From Hyphomicrobiales bacterium (GTDB lineage: Bacteria > Pseudomonadota > Alphaproteobacteria > Rhizobiales > Rhizobiaceae), in contig UCEU01000004.1 in NCBI GenBank assembly GCA_900471485.1, positions 62,001 to 126,000 of the forward strand: 64,000 nt of DNA, written 5' to 3'. The notes beneath the pieces are model-generated. The model searched no databases. It was not told where the DNA came from and worked only from the letters and a program-made list of their open reading frames with translations. Below are positions 36,444 through 45,926 of the stretch, piece by piece. The position numbers were made by a program, and so were the translations under genes. The first letter of the stretch is position 1. Every line of letters starts with the position of its first letter.

Positions 36444-37622
36444 CTAGTGGCGCAGGCCGGCTTGTTTCATCAGGGGCAGGACCTCGGCACCGAAGAATTC
36501 AAGGTCGTCGCGGAAGTCGAAGAAGCTGAGCTGCAGGCCGTCGACGCCGGCTTCTTTCAGCTTGACGAACTGATCGACCACCTGTTCGGGCGAGCCGATG
36601 ACGCGAATGTTGCCGCCGATGGCGCGGTATGGATCCTGGGGATCGCGGCCTTTCCAGGCCTGCGCGTCCGAGTTCAGCGACTGGAAGCCCTGCGGCGAGC
36701 GTTGGTCGGCATGGGCGACGATGCGGTCGGCGAGTTCCCAGGCCTCCTTCTCCGTCGGGCGGCAGATCACCATGGGGTTCAGGAGCGTACGCACCGTACG
36801 CCCGACGCCGATCGCCGCCTCCTTGACGCGTTTCGTATGTGCCGGCAGCGATTGCAGCGCGCTGTCGATATCGGCGCCTGTCGGGCTGGTGATGAACACG
36901 ATATCCGAGTAACGGCCGGCAAAGGCGATGCCGGCATCCGAACCGGTGGCGTTCACGAGGATCGGTCGGCCGAAATTGGGTTTCGGCGTGACGAAGCCGC
37001 CGCCGAGCTTCCAGCTGCTCTCGCCTTCGAAGGAGAAGTTCTCATCATCGTTCCACAGGCGCTGGACGACCTCGAGGAATTCGGCCGCCAGTTCGTAGCG
37101 CTTGTCGTGCTCGATGCGCGGCCAGCCGAACATTTCGTGCTCGACCGCGCGGTGGCCGGTGACCACATTGATGCCCCAGCGCCCGCCGGTGATATGGTCG
37201 AGCGTCGCGCCGAATTTTGCCAGATGCAGAGGATGCCATGGGCCGTAGAGCACATGCATGGTCGAGATCAGCATGATCTTCTTGGTGAGACCCGCCAGCG
37301 CCGCCGTCGAGACGAAGCTGTCGAGCGCCTGTCCATCGAAGACACCGCCATAGCCGCCCTTGGGCAGCCATTGCGACAGGGCGAAGACGAGATCGAAGCC
37401 GAGTTCCTCGGCCTTCAGCGTCAGCGCCTTGTTGTATTCGAAGCGCCAGTCGGTTGAGCGCTCGAGCGTCGATTGCGTCCAGCCGCCCGCCTGGATCGGC
37501 AGGAAGAGGCCGAGCAGCACGGGCTGCTTGAGCGCCTGCGACAGGGGACTATCCGGAAAATCGGTCGGTGCGGCGAATTTTGGCAGGCCGACGATCGAGC
37601 CGGGACGATGTTGAATGGACAT
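36444..37622 (-). CDS. LLM flavin-dependent monooxygenase, SfnG (dimethyl sulfone monooxygenase)-like
   Basis: 392 aa from ATG 37622, which has GGGAG upstream; a frame open to 37805 adds unrelated Arg-rich residues. SfnG-like blocks: RSTDWRFEYN, TLDHITGGRWGINVVTG, WPRIEHDKRYE, and the C-terminal FFDFRDDLEFFGAEVLPLM. SfnG converts dimethyl sulfone to methanesulfinate with FMNH2, giving a sulfinate that a DszB-type enzyme (next gene) could desulfinate. Substrate here is inferred. Confidence 0.85.
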   Translation of the reverse strand: MSIQHRPGSIVGLPKFAAPTDFPDSPLSQALKQPVLLGLFLPIQAGGWTQSTLERSTDWRFEYNKALTLKAEELGFDLVFALSQWLPKGGYGGVFDGQALDSFVSTAALAGLTKKIMLISTMHVLYGPWHPLHLAKFGATLDHITGGRWGINVVTGHRAVEHEMFGWPRIEHDKRYELAAEFLEVVQRLWNDDENFSFEGESSWKLGGGFVTPKPNFGRPILVNATGSDAGIAFAGRYSDIVFITSPTGADIDSALQSLPAHTKRVKEAAIGVGRTVRTLLNPMVICRPTEKEAWELADRIVAHADQRSPQGFQSLNSDAQAWKGRDPQDPYRAIGGNIRVIGSPEQVVDQFVKLKEAGVDGLQLSFFDFRDDLEFFGAEVLPLMKQAGLRH

Positions 37623-37645
37623 GTTCGTTCTCCCGTGGATTCTGT

Positions 37646-39253
37646 TCAGGACGCTGCGATGTAGGCGAAGGCGAGGCTGCCCGCGATGCCTTCGCCGCCG
37701 ATCGTGTGGTCGGAAATCCGCTTGTTGTAGATCGTCAGTTCCGGCTGGCTGACGATGTCGATCGCCGGAACGTCCTCGACGAGGATCTGCTGGATCTGGC
37801 GCCACTGTTCGACGCGTTTTGTCGGATCGACCTCGATTGCGGCCGCTTCGAGCAGTTCATCGACCTTTGGATTGCTGTAGGCGGCGCCATTCGAGAAGGG
37901 GACGCCCGGCTTGAAGTTCTTGCTCCAGTAGAGGCGCTGCACGCCGACCGTCGGATCGAAGAGGTTGCTCATGCCCTCGAAGGCGAAGTCGAAGTCACGG
38001 TCGGTGTAGATGCGCTTGGTGTAGGTCGCGAAATCCTGGCTGCGCACGGTGGCGTCGATGCCGACCTTGGCGAGCGCTTGGCGGATGTATTCGGAACCGC
38101 GCGGGTAGGTCTCGCCGCTCGGCACGTAGTCGAGGTTGATGCGGGCGCGGATGCCATCGGCGCCACGCGGGTATCCAGCCTCGTCGAGCAGCTTCTCGGC
38201 TGCGGCGAGATCGATCGGATAGGTCTTGAGATCAGGCACATACCATTTGGCGAGATTGGGATTGATCGGGCCGGGGATGGCGGCGCCGTAGCCGTAATTG
38301 ATGGTGTTGAGAATGACGTTGCGGTCGATGACATGCGCGAAGGCACGACGTACGCGCACATCCTTGAACAGCGGTCGCTCGAGGTTGAACTCGATGCGGC
38401 TGACGCCGTTCTGGTATTGATATCCCTTGGTTTCGAAGGCAAGCGTCTCGACGGCCTGAAGGCGTTCGAGGTCGCTGAGCGGCACCGGCGTCGATGGCGC
38501 GAGATCGATTTCACCGGTCTCGATCGCGATCGAGCGGGCCGCGGCATCCGGAATGAAGCGGATGATCAACTGGTCGAGATAGGGGCGGGGCTGGTCCCAG
38601 TAATCGGCGTTGCGCTCGTAAACGATATGGCTGCCGCGCACCCATTCCTTGAATTTGAAGGGGCCGGTCCCGATCGGCGCCAGATTGGCTGGGTTCTCCG
38701 CGACCTTGGTGCCTTCGTAGATGTGGCGCGGCACGATCGGCGTTTCGGCGGCGGCGAGCGCGGTGATCAGATAGGGCGCCGGCTTGGAGAGCTTCAGGAC
38801 GGCCGTCTGCGCGTCGGGCGTTTCGATATCGACGAGATTGAGGAATGTGTTGCGGCCGCGCGGGTGCACTTCCTTCAGCGTCTTGATCGAGAAGGCGACG
38901 TCGGCGGAGGTGAACGGTTGCCCGTCGTGCCATTTCACACCGTCACGCAGCTTGAAAGTATAGGTCAGCCCATCGGGACTGATGGTCCATTCCTTGGCCA
39001 GCAACGGCTTCGGATTGAGCTCGAAGTCGTAGGTGAGAAGGCCTTCCGTGGTCTTCGGCGAGACATAGACCGCGTTATAGGCCGTGTGCGCTATCGTCGT
39101 CAGGACGGGGGGCTCGGCAGCCAGCAGAAGCGTTGCCGAACCGCCGCGCGTCGCGGTGGCCGCGAAGGCTGGCAGCCGAGCCGTCGCGGTGACGCCGAGC
39201 GCGACCGAGGCGAGCAGAAAGCTGCGGCGTGTGGGTGCGGGAAATAGTGACAT
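37646..39253 (-). CDS. ABC transporter substrate-binding protein, family 5 (peptide/nickel type), copy 1
   Basis: 535-aa periplasmic binding protein with a Tat-like signal (TRRSFLLASVALG, cleavage near AFA-ATA) and SBP_bac_5 blocks (EGLLTYDFELNPKPLLAKEW, VKWHDGQPFTSADVAFS, YWDQPRPYLDQLI). ATG 39253 was preferred to a TTG at 39262 by spacing from AAGGG. First gene of the minus operon with the desulfurising enzymes, divergent from the permease genes at 39529, so it probably delivers an organosulfur compound to them. Confidence 0.9.
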   Translation of the reverse strand: MSLFPAPTRRSFLLASVALGVTATARLPAFAATATRGGSATLLLAAEPPVLTTIAHTAYNAVYVSPKTTEGLLTYDFELNPKPLLAKEWTISPDGLTYTFKLRDGVKWHDGQPFTSADVAFSIKTLKEVHPRGRNTFLNLVDIETPDAQTAVLKLSKPAPYLITALAAAETPIVPRHIYEGTKVAENPANLAPIGTGPFKFKEWVRGSHIVYERNADYWDQPRPYLDQLIIRFIPDAAARSIAIETGEIDLAPSTPVPLSDLERLQAVETLAFETKGYQYQNGVSRIEFNLERPLFKDVRVRRAFAHVIDRNVILNTINYGYGAAIPGPINPNLAKWYVPDLKTYPIDLAAAEKLLDEAGYPRGADGIRARINLDYVPSGETYPRGSEYIRQALAKVGIDATVRSQDFATYTKRIYTDRDFDFAFEGMSNLFDPTVGVQRLYWSKNFKPGVPFSNGAAYSNPKVDELLEAAAIEVDPTKRVEQWRQIQQILVEDVPAIDIVSQPELTIYNKRISDHTIGGEGIAGSLAFAYIAAS

Positions 39254-39528
39254 CGTGTTCAACCCTTATGATCCAGGGCCGTGCCGGCCCGCTTCAGTGC
39301 CATTCCGCGGATCGATCCTGCTTTAGAGATTTTTGCCCCATCAGTGCTTGAGAGTGGGATGAAAACCTATGCATCGTCGATATACGGTATTAAATTTCTA
39401 AAAGTGCATGAAAGATCGCTTCTGTTGGAATTATTTACCGATATGGATTTGACAAAACCCACAGATTTAGTCAACTACTAAGCGACACGACGAGGTGAAA
39501 TCTTTTCAGATCGCGAGGTAGGAAGCAC
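39254..39528. promoter_or_regulatory. Divergent promoter region of the two main organosulfur operons
   Basis: 275 bp, AT-rich from 39380. A consensus -35 TTGACA lies at 39449-39454 on the plus strand with weak -10 candidates (AACTAC/CTACTA, 39473-39480) before the permease gene. An imperfect dyad TTTTTGCCCCA ... TGGGATGAAAA (about 39330-39365) could bind a regulator. A 66-codon frame here has no ribosome site and is not called. Confidence 0.5.
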
Positions 39529-40518
39529 ATGTCGGCTTACAGGCGGATCGGTCGAACGATCAGCAGGACGATCACTCAGGCTGTGCCTACAATGCTTGGG
39601 ATCGTTATCCTCAATTTCTTCCTGCTGAAGCTGGCGCCTGGTGATGCGGCCGATGTAATGGCGGCGGAATCCGGCTCGGCCACGGTCGAGACCATGGCGG
39701 CGCTGCGCGAACGCTTCGGGCTGGACAATCCGATCCTGGTGCAGCTCGCCAACTACCTGAATAACCTCGCGCATTTCAGTCTCGGCTTCTCGCCGCGCTA
39801 CGGCATGTCGGTCGCCGATCTGATCGGCCAGCGCCTGCCGGGCACTCTGATGCTCATGTTGGTGGCTCTGGCGATCGCGATCGTGGTCGGGTTGCTGCTA
39901 GGCTCCCTGATGGCCACCTTCTCCGGGCGCCTGCCGGATCGTATCATCTCGGTGATCTCGCTGCTGTTCTATTCGATCCCGGGCTTCTGGATCGGCCTGA
40001 TGCTGATCCTGCTCTTCTCGGTCAAGCTCGGCTGGCTGCCGAGTGGCGGCGACAGCACGATAGGCTCGCGGCTAACAGGCCTCCCGGCGCTCCTCGACAG
40101 GGCTCGCTACATGGTGCTGCCCGCAACCTCGCTCGCGCTCTTCTATCTCGCGATCTATGCCCGGCTGACGCGCGCCTCGATGCTGGAGGTGAAGTCGCAG
40201 GATTTCGTGCGCACCGCGCGCGCCAAGGGGGTCTCGCCTTTCGTGCTGACCACCCGGCACGTGCTTCGCAACGCGCTCATCCCGATCACCACCATGGCCG
40301 GCATGCACTTCGGCGGGATGCTGGGCGGCGCTGTCGTGGTCGAGACCGTCTATAGCTGGCCGGGCCTCGGGCGCCTTGCCTTCGAAGCCGTCATGGCGCG
40401 CGATTTCAGCGTGCTGCTTGGCATCCTTCTGCTTTCGTCCTTCCTCGTGATCGTCGCCAACGCGGCCGTCGACCTCCTGCAGGCGTGGATCGATCCTCGA
40501 ATTGGAGCAAGCCGATGA
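39529..40518 (+). CDS. ABC transporter permease, DppB type
   Basis: 329 aa, N-terminal TM then the BPD_transp_1 core with six TM helices, and the typical loop RLTRASMLEVKSQDFVRTAR and RNALIP. GGAAG precedes the ATG. Start of a plus operon with DppC-, DppD- and DppF-type genes (ATGA overlap with the next). The only family 5 permease pair in the window, next to three binding-protein genes. Confidence 0.92.
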   Translation: MSAYRRIGRTISRTITQAVPTMLGIVILNFFLLKLAPGDAADVMAAESGSATVETMAALRERFGLDNPILVQLANYLNNLAHFSLGFSPRYGMSVADLIGQRLPGTLMLMLVALAIAIVVGLLLGSLMATFSGRLPDRIISVISLLFYSIPGFWIGLMLILLFSVKLGWLPSGGDSTIGSRLTGLPALLDRARYMVLPATSLALFYLAIYARLTRASMLEVKSQDFVRTARAKGVSPFVLTTRHVLRNALIPITTMAGMHFGGMLGGAVVVETVYSWPGLGRLAFEAVMARDFSVLLGILLLSSFLVIVANAAVDLLQAWIDPRIGASR

Positions 40519-41519
40519 ACAGTCAGAAACTCGGAACATTGGCCGGTCGGGCGATCGACTTCGCGCCGCAGGCAAAGGCGGAGACGACCCCGCAAGTAAC
40601 GGAAGCGCCGAAGCAGCCGCGCTGGACGCATATCCATGCGCCCGATGTCCGCGCCTCGGTTTCAGGCATTGCCTGGCGAGGCGTTAGCCGGGAGCTGAAG
40701 ATTTTTCTTGCCAACTACAACGCGCTGTTCGGCACTGCGATCCTGCTTCTGGTCGCGCTGTCCGCGCTGTTTGCACCGCTGCTGTTTCCGGGCGATCCGC
40801 TGGAGATGGTGGCGCGGCCCTTTCTCTGGCCCGGGCAGAACCCGGCCTATCCGCTCGGCACGGATTCGATGGGGCGCGACGTGCTGGCCGGCATCGTGCA
40901 TGGCGCACGGATATCGCTGACGGTCGGGCTTGCTGCCACCGCGCTCGGCCTGACGGCAGGCATCGCGATCGGTGCCGTGGCCGGGTACTTCGGTGGCCTG
41001 GTCGACGATATCCTCGTCAAGTTCATCGAGATATTCCAGACTATACCGAGCTTCGTGCTGCTCGTCGTTCTCGTCGCCATCGCACAGCCGACGACGGCGA
41101 CCGTGACCATCGCGATCGCGATCGTCTCCTGGCCGACGGTAGCGCGACTGACGCGTGCCGAATTCCGGGCGATCCGTGAGAAGGACTATGTGCAGGCCGC
41201 CCGCAGCCTCGGCTTCGGCCACACCCGCATCATCTTCCGCGAGATCCTGCCCAACGCGCTGCCGCCGCTGATCGTGACGTCGTCGGTGATGGTGGCAAGC
41301 GCCATCCTAATGGAATCGGCACTCTCCTTCATGGGCCTTGGCGATCCCAACCGCGTCTCCTGGGGCTCGATGATCGGCGCCGGGCGCGATGTCATCCGCA
41401 CCGCCTGGTACCTGACGGCGCTGCCGGGGCTGGCGATCGTCTTCACCGTGCTCTCTCTCAACCTGATCGGCGATGGCCTGAACGACGCGCTGAACCCGCG
41501 CTTTTCGGAGGATCGCTGA
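40515..41519 (+). CDS. ABC transporter permease, DppC type
   Basis: 334 aa: a 65-residue cytoplasmic N-tail, then the OppC_N segment (NYNALFGTAILLLVALSALF), the LGTDSMGRDVL motif and the core ending in ESALSFMGLGDPN. ATG 40515 overlaps the previous stop; a frame start at 40485 lies inside the upstream gene. Its stop overlaps the start of the ATPase at 41519. Confidence 0.92.
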   Translation: MNSQKLGTLAGRAIDFAPQAKAETTPQVTEAPKQPRWTHIHAPDVRASVSGIAWRGVSRELKIFLANYNALFGTAILLLVALSALFAPLLFPGDPLEMVARPFLWPGQNPAYPLGTDSMGRDVLAGIVHGARISLTVGLAATALGLTAGIAIGAVAGYFGGLVDDILVKFIEIFQTIPSFVLLVVLVAIAQPTTATVTIAIAIVSWPTVARLTRAEFRAIREKDYVQAARSLGFGHTRIIFREILPNALPPLIVTSSVMVASAILMESALSFMGLGDPNRVSWGSMIGAGRDVIRTAWYLTALPGLAIVFTVLSLNLIGDGLNDALNPRFSEDR

Positions 41520-42511
41520 TGGCCAGGCTTATCGAGGTTTCCGACTTCTCGGTGCGCTTCGCGTCCGCCGAACCGGTGAAGGGCGTGAGTTTTTCGGCAA
41601 ATCCGGGCGAGATGCTCGCGATCGTGGGCGAATCCGGCTCCGGCAAGTCGCTGACGGCGCTCGGCCTGATGGGCCTGCTGCCGCGACATGCAAAGGCCGG
41701 CGGGCAGATCCGCTTCGACGGGCGTGATCTCGTCAATCTCCCGGAACGGGACCTGCGCCGCATCCGCGGTCGCGACATCGCCATGATTTTCCAGGAGCCG
41801 ATGACCTCGCTCAATCCGGTGCTGACGATCGGCGACCAGATCGTCGAGGTGCTGCGCATCCATGAGGACCTGAGCCGGCGCCAGGCGCGGGAGCGCGCCA
41901 TCGAGTTGCTGGACCTCGTCAGCATTCCCGAGGCGCGCCGCCGTATCGACGAATATCCGCACCAGCTATCCGGCGGCATGCGTCAGCGCGTGATGATCGC
42001 GATCGCGGTCGCCTGCAATCCGAAGCTCTTGATTGCCGACGAAGCGACGACGGCGCTCGACGTGACGATCCAGGCGCAGGTGCTGCAATTGCTCGATAAT
42101 CTTCGGGTGCAGCTCAACATGGCGGTTATTCTCATCACCCACGACCTCGGCATCGTCGCGCAATGGGCCGATCGCGTCGTCGTCATGTATGCCGGGCGCA
42201 AGATCGAGGAGGGGCTTCCGGGCGAAGTGTTCGAGAAGCCGTACCACCCCTACACCAATGGCCTCCTGTCGGCATCGCCGCGCCTGAAGGCCGATTACCA
42301 CTACCGCGACGGGCCGCTCTCGGAAATCCCGGGCTCGATCGTTTCGGCGGCGGGCGAAAAGGGCTGTTCGTTCCGCCCGCGCTGTCCGGTCGCGCGGCCC
42401 TCATGCGCTTCCGTGGTGCCGCAACTGATCTCGTTGCCTGCCGGTAGGCAGGTGGCGTGCCCCTATGTTCCAGCCATTGCGGAGAAGGCCCATGTCGCTT
42501 CTGTCGGTTGA
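41519..42511 (+). CDS. ABC transporter ATP-binding protein, DppD type
   Basis: 330 aa: Walker A GESGSGKS (37-44), signature LSGGM (150-154), Walker B LLIADEAT (D174, E175), H-loop ITHDL. The C-terminal oligopeptide/dipeptide region carries a cysteine cluster (CSFRPRCP...CASV) typical of Dpp/Opp ATPases that may hold an Fe-S cluster. Overlaps both neighbours. Confidence 0.93.
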   Translation: MARLIEVSDFSVRFASAEPVKGVSFSANPGEMLAIVGESGSGKSLTALGLMGLLPRHAKAGGQIRFDGRDLVNLPERDLRRIRGRDIAMIFQEPMTSLNPVLTIGDQIVEVLRIHEDLSRRQARERAIELLDLVSIPEARRRIDEYPHQLSGGMRQRVMIAIAVACNPKLLIADEATTALDVTIQAQVLQLLDNLRVQLNMAVILITHDLGIVAQWADRVVVMYAGRKIEEGLPGEVFEKPYHPYTNGLLSASPRLKADYHYRDGPLSEIPGSIVSAAGEKGCSFRPRCPVARPSCASVVPQLISLPAGRQVACPYVPAIAEKAHVASVG

Positions 42512-43427
42512 TCGGCTTTCGACCCATTATGCCGGTGCCGGCGGCACGGTGCGCGCCGTCGATGGCGTCTCGCTCGAGATCGCCGAAGGCGAGACGGTGG
42601 CGTTGGTCGGGGAATCCGGCTGCGGCAAGTCCACGCTCGGCAAGTCGCTGGTGCGCCTCGTCGATCCGTCGTCCGGAAACGTCACTTTCAAGGGCAGGGA
42701 CGTCACCGCCATGGCGGGGCGCGAGCTGCAGTCGGTCCGGCGCAGCATCCAGATGATCTTCCAGGATCCCTTCGCCTCGCTCAATCCGAGGCAGACCATC
42801 CGCACCATCCTGACGGCGCCTCTCGCAGTCCATGGCATCGGCGAGCGCAAGCAGCGCGAGGCGATCGCAGCGCAGATGGTCGCGCATGTCGGCCTGCCGG
42901 CGGATTCGCTCGATCGCTATCCGCACGAATTTTCCGGCGGCCAGCGCCAGCGCATCGGCATTGCACGCGCCCTGATCCTGCAGCCGGAGCTGGTGATCTG
43001 CGACGAGCCCGTTTCGGCGCTCGATCTCTCGATCCAGGCGCAGATCCTCAATCTTCTGGTCGAGATGAAGACGGAGCTGTCGCTCTCTTATCTGTTCATT
43101 TCGCATGACCTCTCGGTCGTGCGCTATTTCGCGGATCGCGTGCTCGTCATGTATCTCGGCCGCATCGTCGAAAGCGCGTCGACGAGCGAACTCTGGAAGA
43201 GCGCGAAACACCCATACACGCAGGCGCTGCTCGCCGCCGTGCCCGATCCATCGCGGCGAAAGCAGGCCGCGCCGATAACGGGCGATCTGCCGAGCCCGCA
43301 CAATCCACCTGCCGGCTGCCGCTTTCATACGCGCTGTCCGCTCGCCACCGACATCTGCCGGTCGCAAGACCCGGCATTCCGCCAGTTCGGCAGCGGCCAC
43401 GCCGCCGCCTGCCATCACGCTCAGTAA
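42492..43427 (+). CDS. ABC transporter ATP-binding protein, DppF type
   Basis: 311 aa: Walker A GESGCGKST (40-48), signature FSGGQRQR (147-154), Walker B LVICDEP (D171, E172), and the C-terminal Cys motif HTRCPLATDIC. ATG 42492 has GGAGA upstream and lies within the end of the DppD-type gene. Second ATPase of the heterodimeric engine. Confidence 0.93.
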   Translation: MSLLSVDRLSTHYAGAGGTVRAVDGVSLEIAEGETVALVGESGCGKSTLGKSLVRLVDPSSGNVTFKGRDVTAMAGRELQSVRRSIQMIFQDPFASLNPRQTIRTILTAPLAVHGIGERKQREAIAAQMVAHVGLPADSLDRYPHEFSGGQRQRIGIARALILQPELVICDEPVSALDLSIQAQILNLLVEMKTELSLSYLFISHDLSVVRYFADRVLVMYLGRIVESASTSELWKSAKHPYTQALLAAVPDPSRRKQAAPITGDLPSPHNPPAGCRFHTRCPLATDICRSQDPAFRQFGSGHAAACHHAQ

Positions 43428-43440
43428 GAAGGAGAAGACT

Positions 43441-44499
43441 ATGGTCGATTATCGCTATCTCGGGCGCAGCGCGCTCAAGGTTTCACCGCTCAGCCTGGGA
43501 ACCATGATGTTCGGCGGGCCGACGCCCGATGATGTCGCGTTCCGTATCATCGACAAGGCGCGCGAGCAGGGGATCAACTTCATCGATACGGCCGACGTCT
43601 ATCACGACGGCAAGTCGGAAGAGGTTGTCGGCAAGGGCATCAAGGCGCATCGCGATCATTGGGTGCTGGCGACGAAGTTCGTCAATTCGCACAAGAAGGG
43701 GCCGAACCTCGGCGGCCAATCGCGCAAGTGGGTGATCGAGACCGTTGAGAATTCGCTCCGCCGCCTCAACACCGACTATATCGACATCCTCTATTTCCAC
43801 CGCGCCGTCTTCGATGCGCCGCTGGAAGAGCCGGTGCGCGCCATCGCCGACCTGATCCGCGCCGGCAAGCTGCGCTATTTCGGCGTTTCCAACTTCCGCG
43901 GCTGGCGCATCGCAGAGATCGCACAGCTTGCCGATGAACTCGGGATCGACCGCCCGGTGGCAAGCCAGCCGCTCTACAACATCGTCAACCGCACCGCCGA
44001 AGCCGAGCAACTGCCTGCCGCCCATCACTATGGCCTCGGCGTCGTCTCCTACTCGCCGCTCGCCCGTGGTGTGCTGACCGGCAAATACGAGCCGGGCAAG
44101 GAACCGGCGGCGGACACCCGCGCCGGCCGCGGCGACAAGCGTATCCTCGAGACCGAATGGCGTCCGGAATCGATCGCCATCGCCAGCGAGATTGCCGCCC
44201 ACGCCGCTCGCAAGGGGATCTCGCCGACCGAGTTCGCGCTCGCCTGGGTGCTGAACAACAAGCTCATCTCGGCCGCGATCACCGGCCCGCGCACGGAAGA
44301 GCATTGGGACAGCTATATCCGCGCGCTCGACGTCAAGCTCGACGCCGAGGACGAGGCGCTGGTCGACCGGCTGGTCACGACCGGCCATCCCTCCACCGCA
44401 GGCTTCAACGACCCGAGCCATCCGGTCGAAGGCCGCGTGCCGCGCAGTGCGGCAGCGGGCGCCGACAACGTCGTGCCGCTGGCACGCGCCGTCGCCTGA
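43441..44499 (+). CDS. Aldo/keto reductase
   Basis: 352-aa (alpha/beta)8 NADPH-dependent reductase with the intact tetrad D49, Y54, K79, H120 (FIDTADVYH, LATKF, ILYFH). The sequence style is that of AKR families near YajO/Gfo-like KAD. AGGAG lies before the ATG, 13 bp after the ATPase gene. In a desulfurisation operon it could reduce the aldehyde released when a C-S bond is cleaved; this is inferred. Confidence 0.88.
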   Translation: MVDYRYLGRSALKVSPLSLGTMMFGGPTPDDVAFRIIDKAREQGINFIDTADVYHDGKSEEVVGKGIKAHRDHWVLATKFVNSHKKGPNLGGQSRKWVIETVENSLRRLNTDYIDILYFHRAVFDAPLEEPVRAIADLIRAGKLRYFGVSNFRGWRIAEIAQLADELGIDRPVASQPLYNIVNRTAEAEQLPAAHHYGLGVVSYSPLARGVLTGKYEPGKEPAADTRAGRGDKRILETEWRPESIAIASEIAAHAARKGISPTEFALAWVLNNKLISAAITGPRTEEHWDSYIRALDVKLDAEDEALVDRLVTTGHPSTAGFNDPSHPVEGRVPRSAAAGADNVVPLARAVA

Positions 44500-44523
44500 T
44501 CATGACCTCCTGATTACAAAACA

Positions 44524-44547
44524 GGGGCCTGCCGCTAGGCGGGTCCC
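44524..44547 (+). terminator. Hairpin between the aldo/keto reductase and monooxygenase genes
   Basis: As RNA on the plus strand, GGGGCCTGCC pairs fully with GGCGGGTCCC (10 bp, two G-U) around a GCUA loop, followed by TTCAACCTCTTTCC. Possibly a partial terminator or processing site inside the operon. Confidence 0.5.
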
Positions 44548-44581
44548 TTCAACCTCTTTCCCCGGCCGAGAAGGGTCCCGC

Positions 44582-45823
44582 ATGCCGAATACCGCTCCCG
44601 CATCACTGTCCTCCACGGCCGCGCAAGAAGTCGGCGAGCTTCCGACGCTGCTTGCAAAGATCCCGACGCTTGTGGCGGAGATCGCGAAGGAAGCGGCCAA
44701 GCGTGACCTTGAGCGGGAACTTCCCTTCGAAGCCTTCCGCCAGTTCAAGGAGGCGGGGCTCGGTGCGCTGCGCATTCCCATCGCGCTCGGCGGCCCCGGC
44801 GGATCGGTTGCCGACTATATCGAAATGATCATGGCGATCGGCGCGGCGGATTCGAATGTCGCGCATGCGCTGCGAAGCCATTTCAATTTCACCGAGACCC
44901 TCATTCTCACGCCGAACACGGCGATCGACCGCACCCAGCTCGGCCGGGTCCTGTCGGGCAAGCTCTTCGGCGGGGCGCACACCGAGCAGGGCACCAAGCG
45001 CCCGGGCGAGGTGACGACGCGGTTGACCAAATCGGGCGACCACTATCGGCTCAACGGCCGCAAGTGGTATGCGACGGGTACGGCCTTCTCGGACTTCGCC
45101 TCCTTTAGCGCCAGAAATGATGACGGCGAGTTCGTCAGCGTCCTGCTCCCGGTCGATCGCCCCGGCATCTCGATCCTCGACGATTGGGACGGCATGGGCC
45201 AGCGGTTGACGGCAAGCGGCGGCGTACTGCTTGAGAACGTCGAGGTGCTGCCGCACGAGATTTCGACGCGTGGTCTCAACACGCTGGTCGGTCGCCACAC
45301 CTCCACCCTGCGGCAGCTCCACCTCGCGGCCTCGATGTCGGGCGCGGTACGCGGCGCGCTGGCCGAAGGCACCGATTATGTGCGCCGCCAGGCACGCTCG
45401 GCCGCTCACAGCGCAGCCGAGACCGCCAATGTCGATCCTTTCGTGCAGAAGATCCTGGGCGAGATCGCCGCCGGCTCCTTTGCCGTCGATACGCTGATCC
45501 GCGAAAGCGCCCGCGCGTTGGACAGGACGGCCGAACTGTTCAGCGCGAGCGATCCGCAAAAGCTCGAAACCGCCCTGATCGAGAGCGCGCTGACGACGGC
45601 GCGCACGCAGATCGTCGCCTCGCAAATCGCATTGGCGGCGGCGACCAACGTCTTCGAACTCGGCGGCGGCTCCGCGACCTCGCGCCATCTCAACCTCGAT
45701 CGGCATTGGCGCAACATCCGCACGGTGCTCAACCACAACCCGCTGCTGCACAAGGCGCGCGTGGTCGGCGACTTCTACATCAACGGAACCACGACGCATC
45801 TCGAGGAAGGCAAGGTCTTCTGA
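44582..45823 (+). CDS. Acyl-CoA dehydrogenase-fold flavin monooxygenase (DszC-like)
   Basis: 413 aa: ACAD N-terminal helix region (LPFEAFRQFKEAGLGALRIP), beta domain (YRLNGRKWYATGT, LDDWDGMGQRLTASGG) and C-terminal helices ending in HWRNIRTVLNHNP, the block that carries the DszC base. GAGAAGGG lies upstream of ATG 44582; the frame open from 44447 is extended out of the AKR gene end. It pairs in type with the gene at 57565 and probably oxygenates an organosulfur compound with reduced flavin. Confidence 0.83.
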   Translation: MPNTAPASLSSTAAQEVGELPTLLAKIPTLVAEIAKEAAKRDLERELPFEAFRQFKEAGLGALRIPIALGGPGGSVADYIEMIMAIGAADSNVAHALRSHFNFTETLILTPNTAIDRTQLGRVLSGKLFGGAHTEQGTKRPGEVTTRLTKSGDHYRLNGRKWYATGTAFSDFASFSARNDDGEFVSVLLPVDRPGISILDDWDGMGQRLTASGGVLLENVEVLPHEISTRGLNTLVGRHTSTLRQLHLAASMSGAVRGALAEGTDYVRRQARSAAHSAAETANVDPFVQKILGEIAAGSFAVDTLIRESARALDRTAELFSASDPQKLETALIESALTTARTQIVASQIALAAATNVFELGGGSATSRHLNLDRHWRNIRTVLNHNPLLHKARVVGDFYINGTTTHLEEGKVF

Positions 45824-45926
45824 GGCGACGGCCGGCTCCGCAATTCCCTGACTGATCAACTAAGCCGCGCATCGTTGCGGCCTCGAAAGAGATTTGCCCA
45901 TCGGCCGCGATGGGAAAGGAGGCTCA

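Noticed and set aside
34202..36529. A 775-codon plus-strand open frame opposite the DszC-like and DszB-like genes
   Set aside because: It is antisense to two well-supported genes, has low-complexity Asp/Arg/Gly-rich translation with no domain, and is an expected by-product of GC-rich codon use.
39281..39481. A 66-codon plus-strand gene in the divergent promoter region
   Set aside because: No ribosome binding site, overlaps the putative -35 TTGACA and has no family resemblance.
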